Shown: one piece after another, positions 16,654 through 26,200 of the stretch
How positions within the stretch are numbered: the stretch's first letter is position 1
Layout of the letters: the number at the start of each line of letters is the position of its first letter
Assembly: GCF_003268815.1 (NCBI RefSeq)
Contig: NZ_QLSV01000004.1
Span: forward strand, 186,001-250,000
Source of the DNA: Flavobacterium lacus
GTDB lineage: Bacteria; Bacteroidota; Bacteroidia; Flavobacteriales; Flavobacteriaceae
Reading direction: 5' to 3'
DNA length: 64,000 nucleotides
Program-made: the position numbers and the translations under genes
Notes under the pieces: generated by a model
Databases searched by the model: none
Seen by the model: only the letters and a program-made list of their open reading frames with translations
Told to the model about the DNA's origin: nothing

Positions 16654-17859
16654 TTATTTTTTAAAATATAATTTAAAGGAAGAACCAAGGCCAATTTCTG
16701 ATTCTAATTCTATTCTTCCATCTAATTTCTGAACCATATTCTGAACAGTTGAAAGCCCGATTCCGGTTCCGTTATTATTAAAACGATCTCTTTTTCCTAA
16801 TGTAGTAAAGAATGAAAAAACTTTTTCATAATCAGTTTTTGCAATTCCGATTCCGTTATCTTTTATTGAAAGTAAAATTTCTGTTGGTAAATCAATCAAT
16901 TCAATTTCAACTTTCACCTTTTCTTTATCGTTATATTTGATGCTGTTGCTAATTAAATTTGATAGAATTTGTTCTATTGCCATTTTATTAGAATGAAAAG
17001 AAAGAGAACTGTTTTTGGGAAAAATAATATCATATTCATTTTTAGAATCGAGTATAGAAATTATTTTGTTAAACAAACTATTCCAGTCAATTGCTTCTTT
17101 TTCGGTTGTATTAATTGTATCACTTTTATAATAGACCAAAATGGCATCCACAAAATTTTTCAATTCCAACGATGCTTTTGAAATGTATTCTAAATATTCG
17201 TTTCCGGCATCATCTATCTGTTTTCCATATTCATCTTGAAACAAATGTGTTAACGATATAATATTGTTTAAAGGTGATTTAATATCATGCGAAACCACTC
17301 TGGCAAATTGCTCTAATTCATTATATTTTGACAATAAACCGGCATTATTTTTTTCTAAAAGTTCATTCTTTTTTCGAAGTTCTAATAATTGAATAACTTG
17401 GTTTGCTAATTTTTCTAACGCACTTAGCTGAAAATGGGTTAGTTTTTTTGGTTCAGTATCATATACACAGAGGCTTCCCAGTGTATGTCCGTTTGGATCA
17501 ATAAGTAGAACACCGGCATAAAATGAAATTTTCGGATTACCAACAACATATCGATTATTTGCAAAATAATAATGTTCATTCATATTTTGAATTTCAATGG
17601 ATTTCAAACCATTATCCATCATGTATGTACAAAAAGCATCTTGTCGAGGGACATCAATATTGTCGAAACCTATTTTTGACTTAAACCATTGTCTGTCAAT
17701 GTCCATTAAGGTTACGGCAGAAATAGGAACTTGACAAATTTGTGAAGCTAATTCAGCCAAGTCATCAAAATCTTTCTCGGGTTGTGTCTCTAAGATGGAA
17801 TAGCTTTTCAAGGCCGCTACCCGCAGATTTTCATCTGCTTGTAAAGTTTGTTCATTCAT
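16654..17859 (-). CDS. GAF-domain sensor histidine kinase (soluble)
   Basis: A 401-residue kinase without transmembrane segments. The N-terminal half is a GAF domain of the kind found in many Flavobacterial two-component proteins (LETQPEKDFDDLAELASQIC, FKSKIGF, DAFCTYMM). After a short helix comes the phosphoacceptor motif VVSHDIKSPLNNI, then an ATPase with N-box (QILSNLISNSIKY), DNGIGIA and GTGIGLSTVQ motifs, all intact. It should sense a cytoplasmic small molecule or redox state. No response regulator gene adjoins it, so the partner is elsewhere. It is monocistronic, with its own terminator. Confidence 0.92.
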   Translation of the reverse strand: MNEQTLQADENLRVAALKSYSILETQPEKDFDDLAELASQICQVPISAVTLMDIDRQWFKSKIGFDNIDVPRQDAFCTYMMDNGLKSIEIQNMNEHYYFANNRYVVGNPKISFYAGVLLIDPNGHTLGSLCVYDTEPKKLTHFQLSALEKLANQVIQLLELRKKNELLEKNNAGLLSKYNELEQFARVVSHDIKSPLNNIISLTHLFQDEYGKQIDDAGNEYLEYISKASLELKNFVDAILVYYKSDTINTTEKEAIDWNSLFNKIISILDSKNEYDIIFPKNSSLSFHSNKMAIEQILSNLISNSIKYNDKEKVKVEIELIDLPTEILLSIKDNGIGIAKTDYEKVFSFFTTLGKRDRFNNNGTGIGLSTVQNMVQKLDGRIELESEIGLGSSFKLYFKK

Positions 17860-17926
17860 ATAGTGTGTTTTTTAAGTCTAATTGGTAGTACCATTTACGT
17901 AAAAACACAAGGTATGGTTTTAAAAA

Positions 17927-18658
17927 TTAATCAGAGGATGATTTTTTTCTTAAATCAAAATTATGGAAAACTAGAATTTGTAGGTTATGATTCATTCTGA
18001 ATGTGAAGTTAGTATTTGATTCAACCAGTTGATTCATATAAGCTATTTGAAAAGTCATTTTTTTTATTTGATAACCAATACCTAGCGAAATTCTATTTTG
18101 ATCCAGTCGGAAATTGTCTTTTATTTCTTGTCCGGCATTAAACAAAATCTCGTCGGATGCCATAAGATAGAATTTTCCTTTTTCTTGATTTTTAAAATAA
18201 TATCTCGCTTGCAGTAAATAACGAAAGCGATAATTGAAGTTAAATTCGTTTTGAAGATAATCGTCTACAATCAAACCTCTAAATCTGGCTTCGTAGCGAA
18301 GTCGGTGAAAAAAACGTATTGAATTAAATTGATGACTTAGCGTTGTTTGGCCCCAAGGCCGGTGTTCCGGTCTAAAAGTAGAACTTCCTTCAGGTGGATA
18401 AATCCAAGTATGACCATACCCTAGGGTTGATGTCATTTTATATTTTTCACCAAAATGATACGTTAATCCCGTACGAACAATCAAAAAGCTTTCGGGCACC
18501 CAATGCGTATCATTCCACCAAGAGAATGATTCTGAAAATTTTGATTCTGTGATATATCCAAGCCAAAGTTGTTGATTCTCAGTAATTTTATTTTGAGAAA
18601 ATGATGCTGTGATTGCCAAAAAAAGAGGTAAATAGATTGAAATTCTGAGAAATTTCAT
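17927..18658 (-). CDS. DUF2490 family outer-membrane beta-barrel-like protein
   Basis: A 243-residue exported protein with a signal peptide (about 1-21, ending in SFSQ). The rest alternates aromatic/hydrophobic and polar residues in amphipathic strands (FRPEHRPWGQ, YEARFRG, YLLQARYYF) as expected of DUF2490 proteins, which are probably outer-membrane barrels of unknown function. It ends with charged residues instead of a classical C-terminal Phe. It is transcribed divergently from yifB; a TAATTTTG element on the minus strand (18679-18686) may be its promoter. Confidence 0.8.
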   Translation of the reverse strand: MKFLRISIYLPLFLAITASFSQNKITENQQLWLGYITESKFSESFSWWNDTHWVPESFLIVRTGLTYHFGEKYKMTSTLGYGHTWIYPPEGSSTFRPEHRPWGQTTLSHQFNSIRFFHRLRYEARFRGLIVDDYLQNEFNFNYRFRYLLQARYYFKNQEKGKFYLMASDEILFNAGQEIKDNFRLDQNRISLGIGYQIKKMTFQIAYMNQLVESNTNFTFRMNHNLQILVFHNFDLRKKSSSD

Positions 18659-18738
18659 AACTGTTAAATAATTTTCCTCAAAATTACTTCATTTTTGAGA
18701 ATGAATTTGTGATATTTGTCATAATAAATTTATACGCC

Positions 18739-20274
18739 ATGTTAGTTAAAGTATTTGGAAGTGCCGTTTTCGGTGTTGAAGCCACCACTATTACCGTAGA
18801 AGTAAACATCGATAAAGGAGTGGGTTACCACTTGGTCGGACTGCCCGACAATGCCATCAAGGAAAGTAGCTACCGCATTGCTGCCGCCTTAAAGAATAAT
18901 GGGTATTCTTTACCGGTTAAAAAAATCACCATCAACATGGCTCCGGCCGATTTGCGAAAAGAAGGTTCTGCCTATGATTTAACATTGGCGGTAGGTATTT
19001 TGGTAGCTACTGGTCAAATAAAAGCAGAAGAGCTAAGTCAGTATGTGATTATGGGAGAACTTTCACTGGATGGAGGTCTGCAACCGATTAAAGGAGCTTT
19101 GTCTATTGCTATCAAAGCAAAAGAAGAAGGTTTTAAAGGATTTATCCTTCCCATTCATAATGTAAAAGAAGCGGCCATTGTGGAAGGTTTAGATGTGTAT
19201 GGAGTTGAAAATGTGCTACAAGTCATCGATTTTTTTGAAGGAAGAGGCGATTTACAACCAACACTCATTGATACACAAACTGAATTTTCTCGTACATTAG
19301 AATTTCCTGAATTTGATTTTTCTGATGTAAAAGGGCAGGAGGGAATCAAACGCTGCATGGAAATTGCCGCCTCTGGAGGTCATAATATCATTTTAATTGG
19401 TCCGCCCGGTTCAGGAAAAACGATGCTTGCTAAACGATTGCCAAGTATTTTACCACCGATGACCATGAAAGAGGCCTTAGAAACTACTAAAATTCATTCC
19501 GTTGCCGGTAAAACAAAAGAAGCCGGATTGATGAGTCAGCGACCGTTTCGGAGTCCGCATCACACAGCTTCAAGTGTTTCCTTAGTTGGCGGGGGAAGTT
19601 ATCCGCAGCCGGGTGAAATTTCGTTAGCTCATAACGGAGTTTTATTTCTGGATGAATTACCTGAATTTAAACGAGAAGTTTTGGAAGTGATGCGTCAACC
19701 CTTGGAAGATCGTGAAGTGACGATTTCACGGGCAAAGTTTACAATTACTTACCCTTCTTCATTTATGTTGGTGGCAAGTATGAACCCCAGTCCTGGTGGC
19801 TATTTTAATGACCCAAATGCTCCTGTCAGTTCTTCGCCGGCCGAAATGCAACGGTATTTGAGTAAAATTTCGGGTCCGCTTTTGGATAGAATTGATATTC
19901 ATATTGAAGTAAATCCCGTTCCGTTTGAAAAACTAACCGAAACCCGAAAAGCAGAAAGTAGTGTGGAAATCAGAAAGCGAGTGACACAAGCGAGAGAAAT
20001 TCAGTCGAAACGTTTTGAAAATTTTGACAATCTCCATTACAATGCCCAGATGGGAAGCAAACATATTCGTGAATATTGTGCGTTAGATGAGGCTTCGTTG
20101 AGTTTGCTTAAAACAGCAATGGAACGGTTGAATCTATCGGCTAGAGCTTATGACCGAATTTTGAAAGTAGCCAGAACCATTGCTGATTTGGAAGCTTTAG
20201 AAAACATCAAACCCAATCATATTGCCGAGGCGATTCAATATAGGAGTTTGGATCGAGAGGGTTGGCTGGGGTAA
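18739..20274 (+). CDS. yifB: YifB/ComM family Mg chelatase-like AAA+ ATPase
   Basis: A 511-residue AAA+ protein of the ComM/YifB family. In competent bacteria the homologue ComM is a hexameric helicase that promotes branch migration during DNA uptake. Order: N-terminal LonB-like S5 domain ([12 protein letters not shown] to ~170), AAA+ core with Walker [10 protein letters not shown], the [13 protein letters not shown] loop, Walker [10 protein letters not shown] and sensor MNPSPGGYF, and the C-terminal helical domain ([17 protein letters not shown]). I chose the ATG at 18739 (LVKVFGSA), since the longer frame opens with a GTG at 18709 and adds non-conserved residues. Competence itself cannot be judged from this window. 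Confidence 0.93.
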   Translation: MLVKVFGSAVFGVEATTITVEVNIDKGVGYHLVGLPDNAIKESSYRIAAALKNNGYSLPVKKITINMAPADLRKEGSAYDLTLAVGILVATGQIKAEELSQYVIMGELSLDGGLQPIKGALSIAIKAKEEGFKGFILPIHNVKEAAIVEGLDVYGVENVLQVIDFFEGRGDLQPTLIDTQTEFSRTLEFPEFDFSDVKGQEGIKRCMEIAASGGHNIILIGPPGSGKTMLAKRLPSILPPMTMKEALETTKIHSVAGKTKEAGLMSQRPFRSPHHTASSVSLVGGGSYPQPGEISLAHNGVLFLDELPEFKREVLEVMRQPLEDREVTISRAKFTITYPSSFMLVASMNPSPGGYFNDPNAPVSSSPAEMQRYLSKISGPLLDRIDIHIEVNPVPFEKLTETRKAESSVEIRKRVTQAREIQSKRFENFDNLHYNAQMGSKHIREYCALDEASLSLLKTAMERLNLSARAYDRILKVARTIADLEALENIKPNHIAEAIQYRSLDREGWLG

Positions 20275-20326
20275 GCAAAAATCAATATCAATGTCAAAAA
20301 TCAATTGCAATAGCATAATCAATATT

Positions 20327-20370
20327 CTCTGTGCTTCAGCACTAACTTGTCTCCGACTTCAGTCGGAGGA
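20327..20370 (+). repeat. left inverted end of RAYT element (REP-like)
   Basis: A 44-bp segment that is an imperfect inverted copy of 20841-20884. It contains its own palindrome, CTCCGACTTCAGTCGGAG (20351-20368), and the shared blocks CTCTGTGC and CAGCACTAA. Confidence 0.8.
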
Positions 20371-20416
20371 TTAAAAAATCAAAATCATAATTATATTCCC
20401 TATTTAAAAAATATAC

Positions 20417-20851
20417 ATCCATTTTGTCTGGTGCACAAAAAACAGATATCCATTTTTAAGCACAATTGAATCGAGACAGTTGGTTTGGAATCATATTAAA
20501 GAAAATGCAAAACAAAAAGGAATTCATGTTGATTTTGTCAATGGTTATGAAGATCATTGCCATTGTTTAATTTCATTAGGAATAAATCAAAATGTTGAAA
20601 AAATTATGCAATTAATTAAAGGGGAATCTTCGTAATGGATTAATCAAAACCCTGATTTATTTCCGAATTTAAAAGGGAAAAAATTTGAATGGCAAAGTGA
20701 GTTTTTTGCATTATCAGTTTCTGAATCTATTCTGAAGCGAGTGCGAAATAATATCAAAAACCAAGAAAATCATCATCGGAAAAAATCATTTAATGAGGAG
20801 TTTGATAAGATAAAAGAGGTTTTTGAGAAAGGAGAAGTATCATCCGACTGA
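20417..20851 (+). pseudogene. decayed IS200-like / REP-associated tyrosine transposase (RAYT)
   Basis: One frame reads through an HUH-type transposase of the IS200/TnpA_REP group: IHFVWCTKNRYPFLSTIESR at the start, GYEDHCHCLISL with the HxH metal pair, IMQLIKGESS, then FALSVSES and NQENHHRKKSFNEEF at the end. It is broken in three ways. TAA at 20633-20635 interrupts the GESSxWIN motif. The frame is closed just upstream of 20417, where a one-base shift would restore an N-terminus. The tyrosine of the expected YIxNQ motif is Asn (AAT at 20750-20752). So it is inactive. It is flanked by inverted REP-like ends. Confidence 0.85.
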
Positions 20852-20884
20852 AGTCGGACGAAATTTAGTGCTGCCGCACAGAGA
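20841..20884 (+). repeat. right inverted end of RAYT element (REP-like)
   Basis: An imperfect reverse complement of 20327-20370. It holds the palindrome TCCGACTGAAGTCGGA (20843-20858) and the blocks TTAGTGCTG and GCACAGAG. The transposase frame ends inside this palindrome (TGA at 20849-20851). It lies 4 bp from the stop of the HMG-CoA synthase gene. Confidence 0.8.
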
Positions 20885-20888
20885 TGAT

Positions 20889-22244
20889 TTATTCAACAAA
20901 CTCATAATACCTCGCTCCAACCAAAACCGGATTTTCTTTTTCAATCGAAGCCAAGACAAATTCATTTTTTGGTTCTAAAACTGAATGTTGTAATTCTTTT
21001 TTATGTAATTTTTCATAGGTTTCAAAATCGATTGGATGATTATGTGCTAAGTCATCAAAAAGATTGATTTGATTGATAACTGTTTTCCAATTTTCACAAA
21101 CGGTAGCTTCAAACACTTTTGATTTCGATCCGCTTCCGTAAGCAATAAAGCCAACTTTTTTATTTTCTAAAGCAGTGTTTTGTTGAGCGTGGTAACATAA
21201 CGACGAGAGCAATCCGAGGAAGATGGAACCCGTATAAATATTTCCAATTTGGCCTGATGCAATTTCGGATGGATAAATTTTTTGGTTGATGAGTTCTACA
21301 TATTCTCCACTTTTGGTCAAAGCTTTTAATTTATCTTTTTCACTTTCGCCTATTTGATTGGCTAACAATTCCGGATTTTCATCGGCAAAGATTTCAATAA
21401 ATGTTCTTCTCCCTTGAAAACAGTAGGGGAGATGCATCAAAATGGAAGTCCAATTTTCATAGACTTTTCCGGTTTGCTGACTTTCTTTTTTAAAGTGATT
21501 ATAGGCTTCGGTGATTCGGTTGATGTAGCATTGGTTGGAATAATGTCCGTCAAAAACAGGTTGTTCTTTATAAACAGAAATTTCATTTTCTAACACACCA
21601 AACCATTCTTTATTTTCGGATGAATTTGTTATATCTGATTTGGAAAAAGTTCTTCTCGGTTTAAAAAAGTCAAAAACACCTTCTGTTGAAACGCCAACTT
21701 CACTAGAAAAACGCAATATTCTTGGATTAGAAGTAATTAACATCGCAATAGCACCGGCACCTTGTGTATATTCACCACCGGATTCCAAATCATATTTGGC
21801 ATTATCAGAAGCAATAACAATTGCTTTTTTGGTTGGGTTTAATCGAATATAATCTAAGCAATTTTGTAAGGCATCCACACCGCCAATGCATGCAAAAGTT
21901 AAATCTACTACATCACAATTTCTTAAAGAACTTTCGCCTAATTTGCTTTCTAGTAGAGATAAAACATAGGAGGCAATTGGTTTTGAACTATCTACACCAC
22001 TTTCTGAACCAATGTATATTCGAGCAATTTCGGCAGGATTAATGTTTTCTTGTTTAATCAATTTCAATCCCGCATTAGCAGCAAAAGTCACTACATCCTG
22101 ATGTTTGTCAGGAAAACTCATTTTGTGCAAACCCAACCCTTTAATCAGTTTGTCCGGTTCAATATTTCGCTTGAGTGCGAGGGTTGAAATGGGTAAATGT
22201 ATCTTAGGAATATCAAAGGAAATACTATCGATGCCAACGTTCAT
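20889..22244 (-). CDS. hydroxymethylglutaryl-CoA synthase
   Basis: A 451-residue thiolase-superfamily enzyme that condenses acetyl-CoA with acetoacetyl-CoA to HMG-CoA, the entry step of the mevalonate route to isoprenoids. With the start at 22244, the catalytic glutamate is E81 (GSESGVDSSKP) and the nucleophilic cysteine is C119 (LTFACIGGVDAL). A GSGSKSKVFE segment lies near the C-terminus. A longer frame begins with TTG at 22262, but a TAAATTTG promoter element overlaps that point, so the ATG at 22244 (NVGIDSISFDIPK) is preferred. The end of the gene abuts the RAYT element, which may have inserted right behind its stop codon. Confidence 0.92.
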   Translation of the reverse strand: MNVGIDSISFDIPKIHLPISTLALKRNIEPDKLIKGLGLHKMSFPDKHQDVVTFAANAGLKLIKQENINPAEIARIYIGSESGVDSSKPIASYVLSLLESKLGESSLRNCDVVDLTFACIGGVDALQNCLDYIRLNPTKKAIVIASDNAKYDLESGGEYTQGAGAIAMLITSNPRILRFSSEVGVSTEGVFDFFKPRRTFSKSDITNSSENKEWFGVLENEISVYKEQPVFDGHYSNQCYINRITEAYNHFKKESQQTGKVYENWTSILMHLPYCFQGRRTFIEIFADENPELLANQIGESEKDKLKALTKSGEYVELINQKIYPSEIASGQIGNIYTGSIFLGLLSSLCYHAQQNTALENKKVGFIAYGSGSKSKVFEATVCENWKTVINQINLFDDLAHNHPIDFETYEKLHKKELQHSVLEPKNEFVLASIEKENPVLVGARYYEFVE

Positions 22245-22263
22245 TTTTTGTGCTTTTTGCAAG

Positions 22264-22271
22264 CAAATTTA
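22264..22271 (-). promoter_or_regulatory. -7 promoter element for HMG-CoA synthase
   Basis: TAAATTTG (followed by C) on the minus strand matches the Bacteroidetes -7 consensus TAnnTTTG and would place the transcript start about 13 nt before the ATG at 22244. No clear -33 TTTG is seen. Confidence 0.45.
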
Positions 22272-22398
22272 TAAAAGTGCTATTCATATTTGAGGAGAAC
22301 ATTTCATAAAAAATCCCTAATTTAAAACGATTTACGAATGTTTTAAAAAAGGGAGCTTATATTTTGCAAAAAGAAGATTATTTGTTCAATTATTGAAT

Positions 22399-23250
22399 TT
22401 AATTCAACGCAGCAAATGTATCACCTTGTTTGATGTCGCCGGTTTTAAAACCTTTACCAAACCATTTAGCTCTTTGTTCAGAAGTTCCGTGCGTAAAAGA
22501 ATCGGGAACCACATGACCTTGCATTTTCTTTTGAATCGCATCGTCACCCACTGCTTGTGCGGCACTCAACGCTTCTTCGATATCACCTTCATCTAGGTAT
22601 TTACTGTTATAGTGCGTCCAAAGGCCGGCATAAAAATCAGCTTGTAATTCCAACGAAACCGATAATTTATTAGCATCAGTTTTATTCATGTTTTGCTGCA
22701 ATTGTCTCACTTTTCTTGAAGTTCCTAACAAAGTTTGCACATGATGCCCCACTTCGTGAGCAATCACATACGCAATGGCATAATCGCCGCCTTTTGCTCC
22801 AAATCGGGTTTGAAGCTCATCAAAAAAGTCTAAATCCATATAAATTTTTTGGTCTGCGGGGCAATAAAATGGACCCGATGCAGAAGTTGCTCCACCACAA
22901 GCTGATTGCACAGAACTGCGAAATAGAACCATGCCGGGTTCCTTATAAGTCATTCCATTTTCTCGAAATATTTTGTGCCAAACATCTTCGGTGTCAGCTA
23001 GTACAGTTGATACAAACCGTCCCATTTTTTCATCCTCCGGACTAAGTGGTTCTGCAGGAGCTTCGGTTGCTTGTTGCTGTTGTAATTGTTCCAATATTGG
23101 AGTTAAATTTTGAGCACCTTCACCGCCAAAAAGATTTATAAGTAACAGTATAATTCCTATTAGACCACCACCGGCCACTACTTTTCCGCCGGTTCCCATT
23201 CCTCTTCGGTCTTCCACATTTTTACTTTGTCTTCTACCTTCCCATTTCAT
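22399..23250 (-). CDS. YpfJ/KPN_02809-type neutral zinc metallopeptidase
   Basis: A 283-residue membrane-anchored protein with a single N-terminal transmembrane helix (about 24-42) and an outside-facing domain with the zinc-binding motif HEVGHH at 165-170. The rest matches the YpfJ / KPN_02809 family: ACGGATSASGPFYCPADQKIYMDL before the motif, ELQADFYAGLWTHY after it. Members are assigned as neutral zinc metallopeptidases from sequence, with no well-defined substrate. A Gln-rich linker (QQQQ, ~57-60) follows the membrane helix. Length and start (KWEGRRQS) are normal for the family. It sits between two minus-strand genes with no evident shared operon. Confidence 0.9.
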   Translation of the reverse strand: MKWEGRRQSKNVEDRRGMGTGGKVVAGGGLIGIILLLINLFGGEGAQNLTPILEQLQQQQATEAPAEPLSPEDEKMGRFVSTVLADTEDVWHKIFRENGMTYKEPGMVLFRSSVQSACGGATSASGPFYCPADQKIYMDLDFFDELQTRFGAKGGDYAIAYVIAHEVGHHVQTLLGTSRKVRQLQQNMNKTDANKLSVSLELQADFYAGLWTHYNSKYLDEGDIEEALSAAQAVGDDAIQKKMQGHVVPDSFTHGTSEQRAKWFGKGFKTGDIKQGDTFAALN

Positions 23251-23295
23251 ATCAATTTTTTATTGGTTTATAGTAGTATAAAAATATAAAATAAA

Positions 23296-26200
23296 TTACT
23301 TCTTTAACCACTTAGAAACAATTTCTTCTAAACTACCTTTTATAATTGGTTTAGAGATGTAATCATTCATTCCGATTTCGAGACATTTCTCTTTTTCACC
23401 GATAACAGTTCCAGCAGTTAGAGCAATAATCGGCATTTTTTTGCCATTCTCTAATTTACGGATTTCAGCAGTAGCTTCGTAACCGTTCATCACCGGCATT
23501 TGGATGTCCATAAAAATAATATCGATGTCAGTTTCTTGAACTTTTTCCAGTGCTTCTAAACCATTTGAAACTGTTAAGATCTTTGCGTTTGGAAGAATTT
23601 TTTTCAACAATGTTTTGGCTAAGAGCGAATTGATGTTGTTATCTTCTACCACTAAAACGGTTGCTTCGGCTAAATTTTCATACACAAATTCACCATTTAC
23701 AGCTATGTTTTTTGGGAATTCGATAGATTCTTTGCTGGAAGTTTGCAAATCGATATCAAAATAGAATGTACTCCCTTTTTCAGGAATACTCTCCAATTCT
23801 AACTTACTGTTCATTAACTCTAAAAGTTTGTTAGAAATACTCAATCCTAATCCGGTACCTCCATATTGTCTGGTGGTGGAACTGTCTTCTTGCGAAAAAG
23901 CTTCAAAAATTTTAGATTGATTTTCACGTCTAATTCCAATTCCGGTATCAACCACTGCAAAGCGAAGTCGGGTTTGATGGGTATCAATTTTATCGACAAC
24001 AGCAATTTTTAGCTTCACTTTTCCTTTGGACGTAAACTTAACGGCATTACCCAATAAATTGATCAAAATTTGTTTCAGTCTGATTGGATCTAACCAAACG
24101 GTAACAGGAACATCTGAATTAATGTGTAAATCAACATCTAATTGTTTCTGAATAGCATCAAATTTAACTGTATCAATTACTTCGGAAGCAATGTCGGCTA
24201 TTTTTGTTTCTTCAATTACTAGTTCTAAATTACCGGATTCAATCTTCGAGAAATCAAGAATATCATTGATGACTCCCATCAGTGATTTTGCCGATTGATT
24301 AACCGTTTTCATGTATTTAGCCTGAGCTTTTTCTAAGTTGGAATTCATCAATAAATCTGTAAAACCGATAATTCCATTCAAAGGTGTCCGGATTTCGTGA
24401 CTCATGTTGGCTAAAAACTCTGATTTAGCTTTATTGGCTGCAACAGCCATTTCTTTTTCTTTGATTGCTGCTTCTTGTAGTTTTCTCTCAGTTATGTCGA
24501 TAAAAATACCTTCAATGTATTTAATTTGATTGTCTTTAATAATCACATCGCCAAATTCTTCCACCCAAACGATAGAACCATTTTTATGAATTACCCTATA
24601 AATAAAATGAATTTTCTGACGATTTTCTAAAGCATATTTCTGATCCTTTACAACTCTGGCTCTGTCCTCTGGGTGAACGATGTCTATGTAATTAATTGTT
24701 TCATTCAGAAATTCTTCTTTAGCGTAGCCTGTTAAATTTTCAATTTCATTATTGAGGTAGATTTTAGTAAACTTGGTATCGTATTTAGACAAATAAATAG
24801 TTCCCGGTATGTTATCTGCTAAAAGTCGGAATCGTTCTTCGCTGTTATAAATAATACTTTCGTTCAAGTTTCTATCGATAGCAGATGAAATAGTATTCAT
24901 TAGCGATTGTAGTATATTTATTTCGTCATCTGTCCAAATTCTCTCACTAGTGCAGGCATCAAATCCAATTGCTCCGACCAATATATTTTTTACATGAATT
25001 GGAAAAATTAATACAGATAGGATATCCTGTGATTTCATAATTTCCTTGAAATCACTTTCAAACATATCTCGGACTAATTTATGATAAACCTTGCTTGATT
25101 TTAATGGGATAACAATGTCCAAAAATACTTCATATGGAACATTTTGCAGTTCAGGGTTTTCAATTTGAGGTTCAATTTGTCCTATTACCCATTCATATTT
25201 TTGCGATATTGTTCTGTTTTCTTCAATGGCTTCAAAATAGTATGTTCTATCTGCCTTTGTTACATTTCCTAACGTTGCAAGAATATCGTCAAAATTATTA
25301 AAAGTGTCCTTAGAAAGTAATATTTTTTCTGAAATTTTTGTAACGGCTGTTAACAATTCACTTTTATAAATTAAGTTGTTTTCTATAAGTTTTCGTTTAT
25401 TTGTTTCAATAGCCAAGGTGATAATTTCTGAAACGGATCTTGTGAAATTGATATCTTCATTATCCCAATACAGGTTGCTATCTGTTACCTCAAAACAGAT
25501 AATTCCATATAATTTTCCGTCTATAAAAACCGGATAATCTACTAATGATTTTATATTATTTTCTTTAAAATAATTATCAATAAATTCGGAAGTTTCCTTT
25601 TGTCGTTTTACATCAGAAGCAATAATTATTTGTTCTTTTTCGATAGATTCAAAATAAATTGGGAATTTATCTTTGTAAATTATAAAGTCTTTAGCGTGTT
25701 TGTTTTCTTTCAATTCATACAAATTCTGACATTCAATTCTGTCAGAAAAGTAATTCCAAAAACTAATTCTTTGTATTCCAGAAACATGAGCTACCTTTTC
25801 AAAAATTATTTTTAATATTGGCGTGATGTTTTCATAATTGGCAAAATTTGTTGTGGATAATGTTGTCAAGACATGATTGTGTTTTTTTATTTTTTCTTGG
25901 CGTTGATTTCTTTCAATTTCCAGATTTCTAATCAAGGTAATATCACGAGCAATGCCAGAATATCCGATAGTATCGCCCGATGCATTTTTTTTGATAGTGA
26001 TTTTTTGAGAAATCCATACTTCTTCTCCAGATTTTTTCATAATTGGAAATTCTAATAGTCTTGGAATTCCCGATCGTCTTAGTTCTTCGGTATAATATTT
26101 TGTTAGTTGTTCGCGATAATCGTAGCTAATTAATTGCGTAAAATACAGTTTCATTAATTCATTTAAATCATATTCAAGTAACTCGCACGAAAATGAATTG

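Noticed and set aside
20281-20326. ATCAAT-type low-complexity DNA between yifB and the RAYT end
   Set aside because: Looks like loose short repeats, but the period (6 versus 7) is not consistent, so I do not call a repeat array.
22245-22262. TTG start of HMG-CoA synthase giving six extra residues
   Set aside because: The codon overlaps a TAAATTTG promoter element and the ATG at 22244 begins the conserved N-terminus.
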